The notes: generated from the sequence alone by a model not told the origin. 64,000 nucleotides of DNA from Laburnicola sp. R22_1 (GCA_014281115.1 JACONQ010000015.1:2232001-2296000); one strand, 5' to 3'. Counted from the first letter of the stretch, positions 43,656 through 55,117 are shown. Numbers and translations are program-made.

Positions 43656-45425
43656 ATGGACGAAATGCCGTCTCCGCTTAGCCATAAGTCACTGAGGCGG
43701 CAACACAAAGCGATCACCAAGTCGCCGAGGCAGCAACGCAAAGCGGTCACCAAGCCGCAGCCTGAGATCGAAGAACCGTTTGTCGAGAAGTACGAGTGTT
43801 ACGGCTGCCTTGACGAATTCTCCATCGATGAAGGCGTAATAACTTGTGCTGCGCACTTCCTCTGTCCGAGCTGCTTTGTGGAGGCGTTCAAAAACGCAGC
43901 CAACGGTTATGGCTTGGACATGTTCCCTGCTCAGTGCTGTGGAACCCTAGGATGGCGCCTTGCAGAGCACCTTCTTGCGCCTGGGCTCATCGAAGCCTAC
44001 GATCACAAGGAGATGCAGTCCCGGATGGACCCTATCCTACGCGTCTACTGCACGGGCTGTGGCTCGTGGCAATCGCCCAACGACTTCAGCCACGACGGCG
44101 CATACATGGTAGCAAAGTGCTCCTGCGAAACCGTCACCTGCGTAGCCTGCAAGGAGCAATGGCAAGAAGGCCACAAGTGCGCAGACGTCCACGAACCACC
44201 GACCATCCCTGACTGGATGGAGCCCTACTCTGCAGACTGTCGCGTCAAGCGGTGTCCAGGCTGCCGCACATGGATCCAGCTCTGGGACGCATGCAACCAC
44301 ATGACTTGCACGCGCTGCGGTCACAATTTCTGTTTCGTGTGCCTCATGCCATGGGAACAGTTTCATGAGCATGGACCTGGGTCTTGCCCGGCTTATGGAG
44401 ACCCGGCGGTTGGGTACGACGAAGAGGGCTTCGAGAAGAGCGAGCGCGGCCTGCATCGGGATACGGGGTTGAATCGCCAGGGCCTGAATCGCGAAGGCCA
44501 GCTTGCTCTGAGTGGGCGGTTGCGAGGCGTTGGCGAACAGAACCGTCACCAAGGACGATATCGTATGTGGAGGATGGGGGATGATGGAGTTATCGAAGAT
44601 GGTTTTGCCTCTGACGACGAATCTGACGACGGATATCTGGACGATCAGGCGCCAGAGGTGAACCAAGGTTACTGGTGGGTACCACCGGAAAACAACAACA
44701 TGGCTCCCGACTGGGGTCAAGACACGGATCAAGGCAGCGACGCCGACCACGGACAGAACGATGAACCGGACGAGCAGCCGCTTGAAGTTCAGGTCGAAGA
44801 CTACCACACCCTGAATTTCGATCGTATAGCCTGCCAACATAACTTCAGCAATCACGGCGGCCAAGAGTGGTGTTCAGTTTGCGGCTACTTCATGCCGTAT
44901 TACTACTACGGCTGCACCACGTGCGAACTACGCGTGTGTGAATTCTGCTCGCAGGGTTTCGACAGTCGTCTGTTTTGGTGCAAACCATGGCTGTGTAACT
45001 TTTTGAACGTCATCCAATGGGCAGAAGACGGCGAGCCACCTTTCAAAGCTCTACGGCGGGCGGAGTGGCGCGAGATGCAAGCTGAGGATGCAGAGTGGTG
45101 CATCGACGCGCTATTCGACGAGTATGAACGCATGTATCTCGAAGCGCATCCGTTCATGTATACCGACATTGGCATCAAGGACATGTTCGAACACGCGGAG
45201 AAAGACCTGTGGAAATTGTGCTGGTATGTTGTTGAAGAGGATTTCGGGTTTCCGGGTCTTTCTATGACGGTTCGGATGGACGGGAATGCGTTTGCACCGC
45301 TGCTCTGGGAGGATGTGGTGGGAGAGGATGTTGGATTTGCGGGTGTACCGAAGGCTTTGCTACCAGAGGAGCCGCAGTATCCTTCTTACGATTGGATCCG
45401 GCTTTATTACTTCGGATACTTGTGA
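43656..45425 (+). CDS. RBR (RING1-IBR-RING2) E3 ubiquitin ligase
   Basis: Single-exon protein of 589 residues. RING1 occupies about residues 48-95 (CYGC, CAAHFLCPSC, CC), IBR about 132-175 (CTGC, CSCETVTCVAC, HKC), and RING2 about 200-229 (CPGCRTWIQLWDACNHMTC, CGHNFCFVC). C213 in DACNHMTC is the expected catalytic cysteine that takes ubiquitin from E2. A linker rich in Asp/Glu/Gln follows, and a further Cys-rich motif (CSVCGYFMPYYYYGCTTCELRVCEFC, about 405-430) probably binds zinc. RBR ligases transfer ubiquitin through a thioester intermediate; the target is unknown. Many such genes occur in Pezizomycotina as expanded families. Confidence 0.9.
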   Translation: MDEMPSPLSHKSLRRQHKAITKSPRQQRKAVTKPQPEIEEPFVEKYECYGCLDEFSIDEGVITCAAHFLCPSCFVEAFKNAANGYGLDMFPAQCCGTLGWRLAEHLLAPGLIEAYDHKEMQSRMDPILRVYCTGCGSWQSPNDFSHDGAYMVAKCSCETVTCVACKEQWQEGHKCADVHEPPTIPDWMEPYSADCRVKRCPGCRTWIQLWDACNHMTCTRCGHNFCFVCLMPWEQFHEHGPGSCPAYGDPAVGYDEEGFEKSERGLHRDTGLNRQGLNREGQLALSGRLRGVGEQNRHQGRYRMWRMGDDGVIEDGFASDDESDDGYLDDQAPEVNQGYWWVPPENNNMAPDWGQDTDQGSDADHGQNDEPDEQPLEVQVEDYHTLNFDRIACQHNFSNHGGQEWCSVCGYFMPYYYYGCTTCELRVCEFCSQGFDSRLFWCKPWLCNFLNVIQWAEDGEPPFKALRRAEWREMQAEDAEWCIDALFDEYERMYLEAHPFMYTDIGIKDMFEHAEKDLWKLCWYVVEEDFGFPGLSMTVRMDGNAFAPLLWEDVVGEDVGFAGVPKALLPEEPQYPSYDWIRLYYFGYL

Positions 45426-46027
45426 CGCTGTTGACGACCGAGATCGAGCGATTCAGCAATGTTAATAGAGCTTAAGACTGAGTTTTTCTTGCAATCCTAC
45501 TGGAGCGTGTCCTCTCCTCTGGGTGGACGACAACGAGAAGAATGAAAACGGCATTGAGTTCTCTACTGCGGTTTGGTGCCACGAGAGAAGGAAGTAGTCT
45601 GCATTTAGCAAGTATTCAAGTAAATCAAATAAGAAATCGACAATATGTACAATTATGATGGAAAGCCCACTTTGTTCGTGATGCTATCTTCCTGCCAGTT
45701 GTTACCGCTCGGTGTCTGGTGTTTAACCCCTTTACCATGCGACACCTATCGTACTTCTAGGGAGAATATAGTAAAATGTGACTAATGCTACGCATTCGCT
45801 CAATTACTCTTCGAATCTGCAACTCCACTTGTCTTGTTCCTCTAAGAAATCCTACAATATGATCAAATCAGAGGCGCATCTTTCTATTACCTCACACAAC
45901 AAGCGAAGAATAATCACTCCACCACCACCAACAACAACAAGTAATCCAAAACAACCAAAATAACAGCATCACCTTCTACAACAACAAGTAAATCTATCCA
46001 GGGGTATAAATCTCCAAAACCATCTCA
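45426..46027. other. Convergent intergenic region
   Basis: 3' flanks of the RBR gene and of the THEM6-like gene. ACC/ACA-rich simple sequence near 45920. No gene supported. Confidence 0.5.
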
Positions 46028-47200
46028 TCACCTCCACAACAAATCCGCATACTCGCCCAACGCCCCCTCCTTCCCCCCATCCCACACCTCATGCAACCCA
46101 TCCAGCTCAGCATACGCCTCCGCAAACCTCAACCCCCTCCTTCTTTCCCTCTCAATAACATCCCAATTCCACTCCACCGCCCCCTTCTCAGGTAGCACGC
46201 CCTCCACATCAACACTCCCATTCATCTCCCCTCCCTCCTCATCATCGCCCTTATACACCCACCCCTCCGGCTTCGCAGGCACCATATCCGCATTAAACAA
46301 CGCCTCCTCCGGCGGCACCGTCAACCGCCCCCTCTTAACAACATACCGCGCCAACGCCGTCGCAAACACGGCCCCCTTCAACGCCTCCCCATCAACATCT
46401 TCTTCTCCCCGCGCACTCTTCCTCCACGGCTGCAAACTAAACCCCGATGGCTTGCCCACCCCAGGCTTCACCAGGTGCGTAACGAGGTAGAACCATTTCC
46501 TATCCCAGCTGAGTAGCCGAGTCCACATTTCAAACTTCTGATACGGCAAGATTTCTTTCTTGAAATTGCACATTACGCCCCCGAGGGCTATCATGTGGGC
46601 GCCTCCCCCTCTCGCACCGCCAGCACCTGTACCGTCTGTCGCGCCCAGCCCCGCGGTCATCGCCGAAGCGCCGCGAGCCTTGTTCGATGCGCTGGGCATG
46701 CTGAACCCGCCGCGCGCGACTTTGAGGATGCCGTTGCGGACAAGCGCGGAGAAGAGGTGCGTGCGCGATATGTCCATGTCGGCGAAGTAGGTGCTGTTGG
46801 ACTTGTGCATGTTGAAGTCGATTTCTAGCAGGGGTGCGTGCGTGCGCGTTATTATGGGTTGGAAGAGGGCGTGGGGTGGGATCGGTGTTGGTTGGAGGTA
46901 GATTTGGTACCAGTAGGCTTTGAAGAAGCGGAGCTGTGCGTCGCGATTGTGTCAGTCTTTTGGTGGGTGCTTTGGAAGGTGGTTGGTTGGCGCGGGGAGA
47001 GGAGGGAGGCGTGAACGTACATGCCATACGAATGGTAGGTTCTTCAGATTCATCAGCGCAAAGAGGATCGCGAGGAGCCTCCATATTCCCCCGGGCGCAT
47101 TAACACCTATCCATTTGGCCAAAAGAGCGCGATAACGCGACTGGCTCGCGAGCGCGGCGATGGAAGCCCCCAGGGCGGCTATACTGAGCACCCGCGCCAT
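46028..47200 (-). CDS. THEM6-like hotdog thioesterase-fold protein, membrane-anchored
   Basis: Two exons (47021-47200, 46028-46933) separated by an 87-nt intron (GTACGT..GCACAG) give 361 residues. The first exon encodes an N-terminal hydrophobic anchor (MARVLSIAALGASIAALAS) and GIWRLLAILFALMNLKNLPFVWH. The second begins LRFFKAYWYQIYLQ and contains NMHKSNSTYFADMDISRTHLF, the hotdog motif of the THEM6/acyl-CoA thioesterase-like group. A Gly/Ala-rich insertion at about residues 130-150 interrupts the strand preceding YQKFEMWTRLLSWDRKWFYLV. The C-terminal 120 residues are acidic. Catalytic activity is not established for this group; ER membrane location is inferred. Confidence 0.8.
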
Positions 47201-47738
47201 TGAAACTATAGAAAGCAAAAACGGCGCAAGATGAAAGCGCGATGAAGATAATACACACACAAAAGAATGACCGGTCAACGCTTTATGGGCGCGTGGAAGC
47301 CTGGAGGAGTACCTGTGTGATGATGAATCTTATCTTAGGTCAGCCGCAGGAGCCTCGGCTCGGAACAGAAGCGCCGGCATCCGATTGAATGAGCCATCCC
47401 CAAAGGGAAACGTTCTATTACCGCCTTCGAGATTCACATGTTCCCTCTTCAGGGCTACGCTCCCTGAATGATCAGTAAAGCCCTCGGCGCGGGATATACG
47501 GGGTTGGTACACGCCTAAGCGCGCGGAACGAAGCACCACATCGTCGCACACACCATCATCAGGGCGAACAGATTCCCGCGGGGATCTCGGCTTACATATG
47601 GACACCGAAGAGTGACAAGCTCGCTGTTCTTCCACACTCGATATTCTACCCACCCACACCGTCAACAACCTCTCCCGCCCGAACGGCCAGACTTCCACGC
47701 GAACAAGGCTGGCTTCCAAAACCTCCGGAGACCGAGCC
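47201..47738. other. Intergenic between THEM6-like start and TMA64 end
   Basis: 538 bp, no supported gene; an open frame on the minus strand has no recognisable pattern. Confidence 0.45.
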
Positions 47739-49831
47739 TTACTTCTTCTTCTTCGTCTTGTCTACTACCTCTATCCAGTTTTTATGCACGCCTCTCTTCT
47801 CTAACGCCTTGGTGACAGCGTCTTTCTGCGGCCCCTGCACCATCACTTCCATCACTGGGTTCTTCGGGCTGCTGCCCTGAAGACGGTCTACACTCGTGCT
47901 GCCCGCGCACGTCTTCCTTAGCTCATCGGCAAGGGGCTGTGGTGCGATATAGTAAGCCTCCACCCCACTGACTTTGGTGACCGTCTTGTTCCCGCTGCGG
48001 GTTTCCATGAGTATTTGTATCTTGGGAGGGGCGCCAGCCTTCGGCTTCGAGTCGGCAACATGGGCGTCGTTCCGGATAATCGAGTGGAAAGGCGATGCAG
48101 CTGCTACCATGCGCTCGGCAAGAGCATCGCGAGAAATGGTGCCTGATGCGAGTGCTGCATTGTCTGCGGCAGATGAACCAAGGCATGCGTCTGCGAGTTG
48201 AGGGTTGATCTTGATGAGACGCTTGTTCTTCTCCGAGACCAGATTCTCGGCCTCTATGTAGGCCGTCAGAATCTGTTTCAGCTCTGCGGGCGTATAAAGG
48301 CCACGGGGATCGGCCTTGGATGCATGGAGAATTGGCGCCATCTTGTCTTTCGGCCGAAGCAGAGAGACAAGCTTGAGCTTCTGTCCAACGGCTGACTCGG
48401 CGGACAGCGGCGCAGCAGGCTTGCCGTTTGTACTTGCTGATGTTGAAGCATCTTTCTTCGGCAATCGATACGGCACGAAAGACTGCACATGGCGGTCGTT
48501 GAAGTCGATGTCCTGTAATACTACTTCATTGCCATCCCGATCCTTGGTCTTGAGAATCTGTTGTTTGTCCAAGTGTTTGAGGAACTTTCGGATGTTCTTC
48601 CAGCTTGTCTTCTTTATTTGCAGAGAGGCGGTTCTTGCGGGCGTATACGTTGGAAGAAATGGTTGAACGAGCAGAGACATGACCTTCGATTGTGACAGGG
48701 GAAAGTCCAAGCCAAACGAGGGGTGGTCTTTGTTGTGCTCCATATGGTAGCGTACGCCGTAGAGGAAAGCATCTCGAAAAGCGTCGTCAATCTCTACACG
48801 GAATCAGCGGTTCGTAATGAGTCCAAACATGTATTCAAGGCTATACTTACCCTTCTGGGTCAACTCCTTATCCTCCACCACGTCGACTGCTTCTTTGAGC
48901 GACGGAGGATCTTCGCCCTCGACGCCTTGCGCTTTCTCGGCCTGAGATCGCTCGGTAGGGTCCGTAGGTAGTGCAACGCCTCCGTCCTGGTCATCTTGGA
49001 GATCTATGCCGGCAGCCCGCGCTGCTAATGCTGCATCCTCGCTCTCATCATCCCAACCCTGTAGCGCACCTGGCGGTTCGGAGCCCGGCTTTCCGGCCGG
49101 ATTCCATGACCACAGCTCGTCGCCTGCCCAGTGGAAAGTTGAAACTGCATGGCCCTTCATCCCTTGCACACTCCCTAGAGAGCTAACATCGATCTCGCAT
49201 GTCCCGACTACCATTGGCACTGTGGACGCCTCTAGGCTTGCAACCGCGACTACTGCACCTTTGGTAGCACCTTTAGGGAACGGTGGGCCTCGCTGTAGGC
49301 CCGGGATCATCAGATCTGCTCCACCCTGCAGCTTGTCGACGACAAAAGAGGGTGTGTAGAGGAGAGGTACGATTCGAGGGTTATACCAGAGCGTGTATAC
49401 TGCGTGGGTGTTAGCAAGCGCATAAATGCCCGGTAGCGCAGATGACGTGCCAGTGGGATACGTCTTGTCGCCAACCTTGACCCACAGGGCCCTTTGCTCG
49501 TCCCCGGTGCCCTCATGGCTGCCAACATATACCGTGCCTGACACTTGCTTGAGGTCCGGCCCGTGGGTAGTTGTGAAGCGCGCCGAAAGGGCATTCTCGG
49601 GTAGTAACGATTTCCTCAGAGTGGTCAGGCCAGCGGTAGAGGCGGCCTTGTCTTCTGCGTCTCCATCCACGGCGATGGGCACTTCGAGGCCAAAGTCAGC
49701 GATGATCTGGTCGGCTGTCCTGCGACGGTCCGAAGACTTGAGCGGACTGAGGGGTTTGATCTGCCCGAAAATGAGCTTGTGCAACGACAGGAGAGCTGGA
49801 CATGATATACAGTTGGCTTTTTCTTGAACAT
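47739..49831 (-). CDS. TMA64: eIF2D/Tma64 translation factor
   Basis: Three exons (49811-49831, 48851-49760, 47739-48793) give 661 residues. The 21-nt first exon encodes MFKKKPT and joins IKPLSPLKSSDRR across a 50-nt intron, restoring the conserved N-terminus. The second intron (48794-48850, GTAAGT..GTGTAG) joins TQK to EIDDAFRDAFLYG. Domains in order: pre-PUA region, PUA (LPGIYALANTHAVYTLWYNP), acidic linker, winged-helix/SWIB-like region (PFLPTYTPARTASLQIKKTSWKNIRKFL), and SUI1 (ILMETRSGNKTVTKVSGVEAY..ALEKRGVHKNWIEV). The protein delivers tRNA to the ribosomal P site and recycles 40S subunits in the cytosol. Confidence 0.93.
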
Positions 49832-50435
49832 GGTGTAGATTCAACGACGGTTGAGTTGTTTGGCTACTTTGTTGATTGCGGCGCTTCATCGACTTTTATG
49901 GCCGTTCGCACCTCCCCGCTGAAGTCATAACCTAGCCTAAGATAGTCTAGCGCGAGGCTCCAGTACCTGTGACCATGAATGCATATTCGCCACGGAAGGC
50001 TGCCTTTGAAACATGTTGGTCTGACAATATGCTATGCTTGTATGCGTCTGTAGTTTTTGTTTTCAAGAGAGGCTGTTGCTGGCTGCAAAACTCCTGGTAC
50101 CGCATAATATACTGAACTGGGAAGTTAACCTGTCTCATTGCTTTACCTTGATTCACCACGTTGTCTAGCACCCATACAGCTTTCCATCACAGCGACATAC
50201 CGTGTACCGAACGTGCGCGAAGTCTTCGTCATGACAATTCGAGGGTTCCGCCTGGCGCGCGCGAGATCACGTGTGCCAAGCCGCTTACCTAACATGGAAT
50301 GAAAGGGAGCGCGTCGCGTACAGGGTTAGCGTCTTCGACGCGTCTCCCAACAACCATCACCACCGCATCCCATTGCTCTTCTACTCATCGACACTGCCAC
50401 ACTAATATCATCTCACCTCACCTGCGCCTCTGATC
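49832..50435. other. Divergent promoter region TMA64/RNH201
   Basis: 604 bp shared upstream region. It contains dispersed repeat copy a (50175-50230). No gene supported. Confidence 0.5.
50175..50230 (+). repeat. Dispersed ~55-bp repeat, copy a
   Basis: TACAGCTTTCCATCACAGCG, then ATACCGTGTACCGAAC and GCGAAGTCTTC. It matches copies b (54388) and c (55994) through CTTTCC-TCACAGCG and TACCGT-TACC. Confidence 0.5.
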
Positions 50436-51518
50436 ATGGCCGACTCGTACGAGGACGTCCAGATGGGCGCTCACGAGATTGAGCAAGAAACTCCGGCGCC
50501 AGGCGTGTTCAAGGCACCCTCAATTTACAGGCCCGAGATTCTGGCCGGAAAATCGTACTCCCACTTTTCGCCCATCCCGTCGCAAATCAGAGATGACATG
50601 GCGAAAGAGTGCGTCTTGGGCGTGGATGAAGCTGGTCGTGGCCCAGTGTTGGGTACGTCGCTTACGCTGCTCTTCTATCTGCCACTGACAGTTGCAGGTC
50701 CGATGGTCTACGCGCTTTTCTACCTGCCTCTTGAGCTGCAGCGGAGCCTCCTGGCTGAAACACACCACTTTGACGACTCCAAAGTCCTGACTCCGGAGGT
50801 GCGCTCTAACCTGATGCGGAAGCTTTGCACGAGGGAAACAGACCTCCACGCGGCATGTGGCTGGGCCACCCGCTCGTTGTCCGCTCGCGACATATCTGCG
50901 CACATGCTGGCACCCTCCCAGTACAACCTCAATGCGCAGGCCATGGACGCAACCATTGAGCTGATCAAGGAGGTCATGGCCATGGGCGTCAACGTCAAGG
51001 AGATATACATCGACACCATTGGCAGACCCGAAGTGTATCAGAAGAAGCTCGAGAGGATATGGCCGACGGTGCAGATCACAGTCGCCAAAAAGGCCGACAG
51101 CCTGTACCCCGTCGTGAGTGCCGCTTCGGTATGCGCCAAAGTCACCCGCGATGCAGCTCTCGAAGTATCTTACGAGCCTTACCAAGCTACTGCGGGCAGC
51201 GAAACCAAAGAAGCAGATAAAGAAGGTGAGATCGTATGGGGATCGGGATATCCATCTGATGGCCGGACTTCCACGTGGCTGAAGCAGAATATGGATCCCG
51301 TATTCGGTTGGGGCAACGAGTGTCGCTTCTCGTGGGGCACTGCAAAAGAGTTGCTCGAGGGCAAGAGCGCAGACGTGAAGGTGGACTGGACGGTCGACGA
51401 CGACGGAAATGGCGATATACGCATGACCGATTTCTTCACCTCGAAGAACAAAGCCGGGGGCAACGAGCTAGTTGATTGGTTCGGCAGTCGAGTCACAGAA
51501 GAAATGGAAGTCTTCTGA
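50436..51518 (+). CDS. RNH201: Ribonuclease H2 catalytic subunit A
   Basis: Two exons (50436-50652, 50698-51518) give 345 residues. The enzyme cleaves RNA in RNA/DNA hybrids and removes single ribonucleotides from nuclear DNA. The 45-nt intron (GTACGT..CTGAC..TTGCAG) is inferred because its removal yields the invariant DEAGRGPVLGPMVYA; unspliced, 15 extra residues would sit next to the active site. Catalytic carboxylates: D64 and E65 in DEAGRG, then the Asp in EIYIDTIG and the Asp in KKADSLYPVVSAAS. The C-terminal part contains SGYPSDGRTSTWL and FGWGNECRFSWGTA, typical of eukaryotic subunit A. It shares a promoter region with TMA64. Confidence 0.95.
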   Translation: MADSYEDVQMGAHEIEQETPAPGVFKAPSIYRPEILAGKSYSHFSPIPSQIRDDMAKECVLGVDEAGRGPVLGTSLTLLFYLPLTVAGPMVYALFYLPLELQRSLLAETHHFDDSKVLTPEVRSNLMRKLCTRETDLHAACGWATRSLSARDISAHMLAPSQYNLNAQAMDATIELIKEVMAMGVNVKEIYIDTIGRPEVYQKKLERIWPTVQITVAKKADSLYPVVSAASVCAKVTRDAALEVSYEPYQATAGSETKEADKEGEIVWGSGYPSDGRTSTWLKQNMDPVFGWGNECRFSWGTAKELLEGKSADVKVDWTVDDDGNGDIRMTDFFTSKNKAGGNELVDWFGSRVTEEMEVF

Positions 51519-52179
51519 ATGATGCACAGGCATCTGACCAATTTTTTCGTCACTCTTTTCCTCTTGCCGCGGTTTTAACATATGATACCGCAAAGGCCAA
51601 GGCTGATCTGTGCAGTGCGCTAGGCTTTGTAAAAGGCGATTGGGAAAAATGACGGTGTAGACTACTGTAGGAGCGACCGGATTCCGGCCCTTAGTCACCG
51701 GGTTCCTACTCCGACGCCAGGACCACCCAACGCCAACGCCATCTTACGCAACAGGCGAGCTTGGGCTCGGGGAACAAGGTACCTTGCAGGGAGACCACTT
51801 TTATATGATGCCGCTTCCCTTCGGCTGTTGACCCTGCAGTAAACCAAGGTGCATCAGCTCACTTGCTTTTTCTTTACATCACTTTTGTCTTATGCATTCT
51901 GCAGTCTAGCATTTAGCGTCATCAGTCATACGAACTTTGTCCGTTTGTCTAGCATTTCAAATCCGACCATCCCAGTCCAGTGTGACTCCATAGCAGCGGC
52001 GTACGATAAAGCCTACACGTAGCCTCCGTGCTTTCAGTCTTCCCGTTTTCCATCATCAGCTCGATATCACCAACCCGGAACGATATAATAGTACCCAAGG
52101 ACCAAACCTCACGAAACATCAGAGCTCGATAACAGTTCGCTGCTCCTGCTCCTGCTCTAAACGACGAAACAAAAGCACA
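51519..52179. other. Intergenic region
   Basis: 661 bp without a supported gene. The last 200 bp are presumed leader of the gene at 52180. Confidence 0.45.
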
Positions 52180-53487
52180 ATGTGTATCATCGTGCCAATC
52201 GACCACACGCCATGCGCGCATACCGTCGCTATATGGCAACATTGCGCCAACGCTCCCCGCTCGGTATTGGGACACAAGCCGTGCTCTCACATTCGTCAAC
52301 ATGGCCGGCCAATCGTAGCCAGGAAACTATGCCATAACTGCGGCGGCCCTAGATTTTTCGCGAGAAGAGGAGGCATAGCTGCTCGCGGCAGCGGTAGCTC
52401 GATTTTGGGCGATGTCAAGGAACAAAAGGAAGAGCAAAGTGAACAATACGACTCTGGCTACCAGAGCGACATCATTCCTGAGGCTGACGACGATGTTGAA
52501 TTTGACGACCCTTCATTGTCGCCGCGACAAGCTGTAGCACCGATGCAGAGACGGAAGGAGCACTCAAGACAACGTTCGTCAAACATTCCTCGATCTTCTG
52601 GCCAAGATTCTAACTGGCGACCGAACTTGAAGCGTGATCTCAGCGAGATCTCATCCATTTCTTCACTTCCACCGTCACGCCATCCGTCGATCGATACCGC
52701 TACTTCCAGGTTCGACGACGAGAGCGCACGCTCATTTCGGGACCGCCTATCTTCCAGTGATTTGACCAGACTCGAGCAATCTTTAGCACCAATTCTCCGC
52801 AGCCCGTCTGCTGCTCGCAAGGGTTCGACACTCTTGCACCCTTCTCCGCCTACGGAATCGTTTGAAAGTCTACAGCGTGCCTGCGCTACTTTTATCCAAG
52901 ATCTCACTCCACCAGCCACTCCTCCCCAGCGACCCGGACCACCCAAGCGACAAAGTTCAACGTTACTCCATCCTTCCTCTCCCGAGCTCGTCGATGATGC
53001 AGGCTTTCCCTTTACCTTTTTGCTTCCAGCGCCCGTTACGACCCCGCCGACTCTTACACCACCGCCAACGTCCGAGCCTATACTTTGCCGGCCCGCAGCC
53101 CCTTCCCGCAAAAACAGCACCCTCCTCCACCCATCCCCACCAAACGACGAAGTCGCCGACCCGTTCCTCGTCTCTGTCAAATCTGCACCTACAGTCATTA
53201 GCCTCCCACCTACGCCCCTGGCAACCCCGACACTGGGATGGTTCAAGCGCTGCCCCTCAATCACGCACTCAGCGATGTCAGATGACGAGTGGGAAGGGCC
53301 ACTACACTCTTCCCACTCGGATGCAGAATACGACTCCGACGACCAGTCCGCCGAGGCCGATACCGAGTCCGCCCACGGTCGCAGCTCCATCAAGGTAGCG
53401 CGCGCCGGCCGCACAGGACGTGCCAGCCAAATTTCCTTGCACGGAAACCAGCTGCGCGTACTGCAGAGTTGGTTGGCGTTGGGGTAG
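52180..53487 (+). CDS. Hypothetical protein with Cys/His N-terminus and three RKxSTLLHPSPP motifs
   Basis: Single exon, 435 residues. The first 60 residues hold a Cys/His array (MCIIVP, CAHTVAIWQHC, CSHIRQHG, CHNCGGP) that could bind one or two zinc ions, a layout seen in uncharacterised fungal proteins. The remainder is low-complexity and Ser/Pro/acidic-rich, with no membrane segment. A 12-residue motif occurs three times: residues 213-224 (RKGSTLLHPSPP), 257-268 (RQSSTLLHPSSP) and 310-321 (RKNSTLLHPSPP). Each has a basic residue at -3 to the Ser, like a basophilic kinase or 14-3-3 site. Function unknown; likely a regulated scaffold. Confidence 0.7.
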   Translation: MCIIVPIDHTPCAHTVAIWQHCANAPRSVLGHKPCSHIRQHGRPIVARKLCHNCGGPRFFARRGGIAARGSGSSILGDVKEQKEEQSEQYDSGYQSDIIPEADDDVEFDDPSLSPRQAVAPMQRRKEHSRQRSSNIPRSSGQDSNWRPNLKRDLSEISSISSLPPSRHPSIDTATSRFDDESARSFRDRLSSSDLTRLEQSLAPILRSPSAARKGSTLLHPSPPTESFESLQRACATFIQDLTPPATPPQRPGPPKRQSSTLLHPSSPELVDDAGFPFTFLLPAPVTTPPTLTPPPTSEPILCRPAAPSRKNSTLLHPSPPNDEVADPFLVSVKSAPTVISLPPTPLATPTLGWFKRCPSITHSAMSDDEWEGPLHSSHSDAEYDSDDQSAEADTESAHGRSSIKVARAGRTGRASQISLHGNQLRVLQSWLALG

Positions 53488-55117
53488 TGTTGGCTTGGAC
53501 TCAGATACGAGAGGGTAACTACCGCATGGAGCGCGGCGTGGGTGGGGGATTGAGGATCCGGCCGGGGTTTTGGTAGGGCGGGCAGGGGGGCTGCGCAAGC
53601 CCCGAAAGCCACACTGGCACTTTCTCCTCGCCCGGATTTTCTGGTCGCTGCTTGTCCTGCTTGCGTGGCTGCTGTGGCTAGGCGGTCCATCGGTGTCGGG
53701 CGTCCGGATTATTACACAAGATTGGTTTCAACCCTCAAAGAACAGATTGCATAGCGGACGGCGTACTTTGAACATGGTTTTAGCGATGGCGCTTTTGGTA
53801 CCTATTATGACCTTTTTCTCACTGTTTCATGGTATATATTGGCTTCTAGAATGTATATAGTTTTTAACCAATACTACTTACTTGCATATATGCATAACAC
53901 GTTACTACCTATATACTCTCTTGTCGTATAGATCACCTACCTACTGTGCAAGTGCTTACACCTAACCCGACCTACATGACGCTAACCGCATGGGGATCTT
54001 CTCTCTCCCACGACACGTACCCCACGCGTAATATGGGGCTTAGACCTAGACCTGTGTATGTATGTCTATATGCACTTGCACCAACATATAGCAACACTTG
54101 TGGGTATGCAGGGTCGAGTGAGTGGCTTTTTGTGCGTTACTCCCAGGATAAATAGGTATGATTAGGTTTGCGCATCGGTTCCTGGTCTGGTGTCTACACA
54201 CTGCACGGTAGGTATGTACTTGGCTCCACCAACGGCGCTGTACATATGTAGCACTTGAGTCCTCCAGCGGGACCGTTCATGCGTGCACGTATTTTGGCAT
54301 GCACGACATCTTACTCGGATATGCTGGGGAGGATATCTAGAACGTAGGATTCGTCTACCTCGCTTTCTGCATGCTTATGGTAGGACTTACAGCTTTCCGT
54401 CACAGCGTTTTACCGTATACCAAAAGGTTGCGATGATCTTACTCCTGATATAGTAAGACTTCCTTTTTATGTAGGGGTCTTGGTCCAATATGCTGTTTTT
54501 CTTGGGTTGTTTCTTTGGAGTTATTGCTGGATATATTGGGCGAGTGGTTGATTGATTGATTTCTCTATGGCATATGGTGGCTTTGTGCTATGGGGTTGGA
54601 TTGAGCAGATATTTTGTTTTATCATGTTATTTTTGACGAGGTGGACGCTTGGGAGATCATAGGGTGGTAGGGTTGAGCTGGGTTGCGGTTGCGATTGAGG
54701 GGCTTGAGGTGGGTAATCCGTTGATGATTACTGATATTGTATAGGTTTTCTTCGCATAAGGCATGATGCTGGTTCGATGGCAGGTGGATTCACTAAGTAG
54801 AACAAACGTGCTGCGGCCCTATCCTGTCTTGTCGTGGCAGACCATGGCGCGGCGTTGATTTCCCTGCCCAATCATCACTGTCTGCACAAATGGGAGACTT
54901 CTTTTCCGAGGAATTGTGACTCGATTTGTTTGTTTCTAGCCATAGAATGTCATGGACGAGGGCATGCGGAGCCATTCCATGATTCCCATCTACCCTTGCT
55001 GCATAGAGGAAGAAAATACTCCTGAAACATTACCCACTAACCTGCCATAGCCCCATGCACCATTGGACCTCATACTACCCCATCAATATGCAAGCACCAT
55101 CCCAACCACTCACTCAC
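53488..55117. other. 1.6-kb region without a supported gene
   Basis: Only short frames are present. Contains dispersed repeat copy b and several TATG/CATATA-rich stretches. The right end is C-rich 3' sequence of the next gene. Confidence 0.45.
54388..54440 (+). repeat. Dispersed ~55-bp repeat, copy b
   Basis: TACAGCTTTCCGTCACAGCG, then TTTTACCGTATACCAAAAGG and TTGCGATGAT. Similar to copies a and c, with no recognisable flanking duplication. Confidence 0.5.

Noticed and set aside
52458..53690. 410-codon minus-strand frame opposite the STLLHPSPP protein
   Set aside because: Antisense shadow. The plus-strand protein has a sensible N-terminal Cys/His array and internal repeats, whereas the antisense frame has no recognisable pattern.
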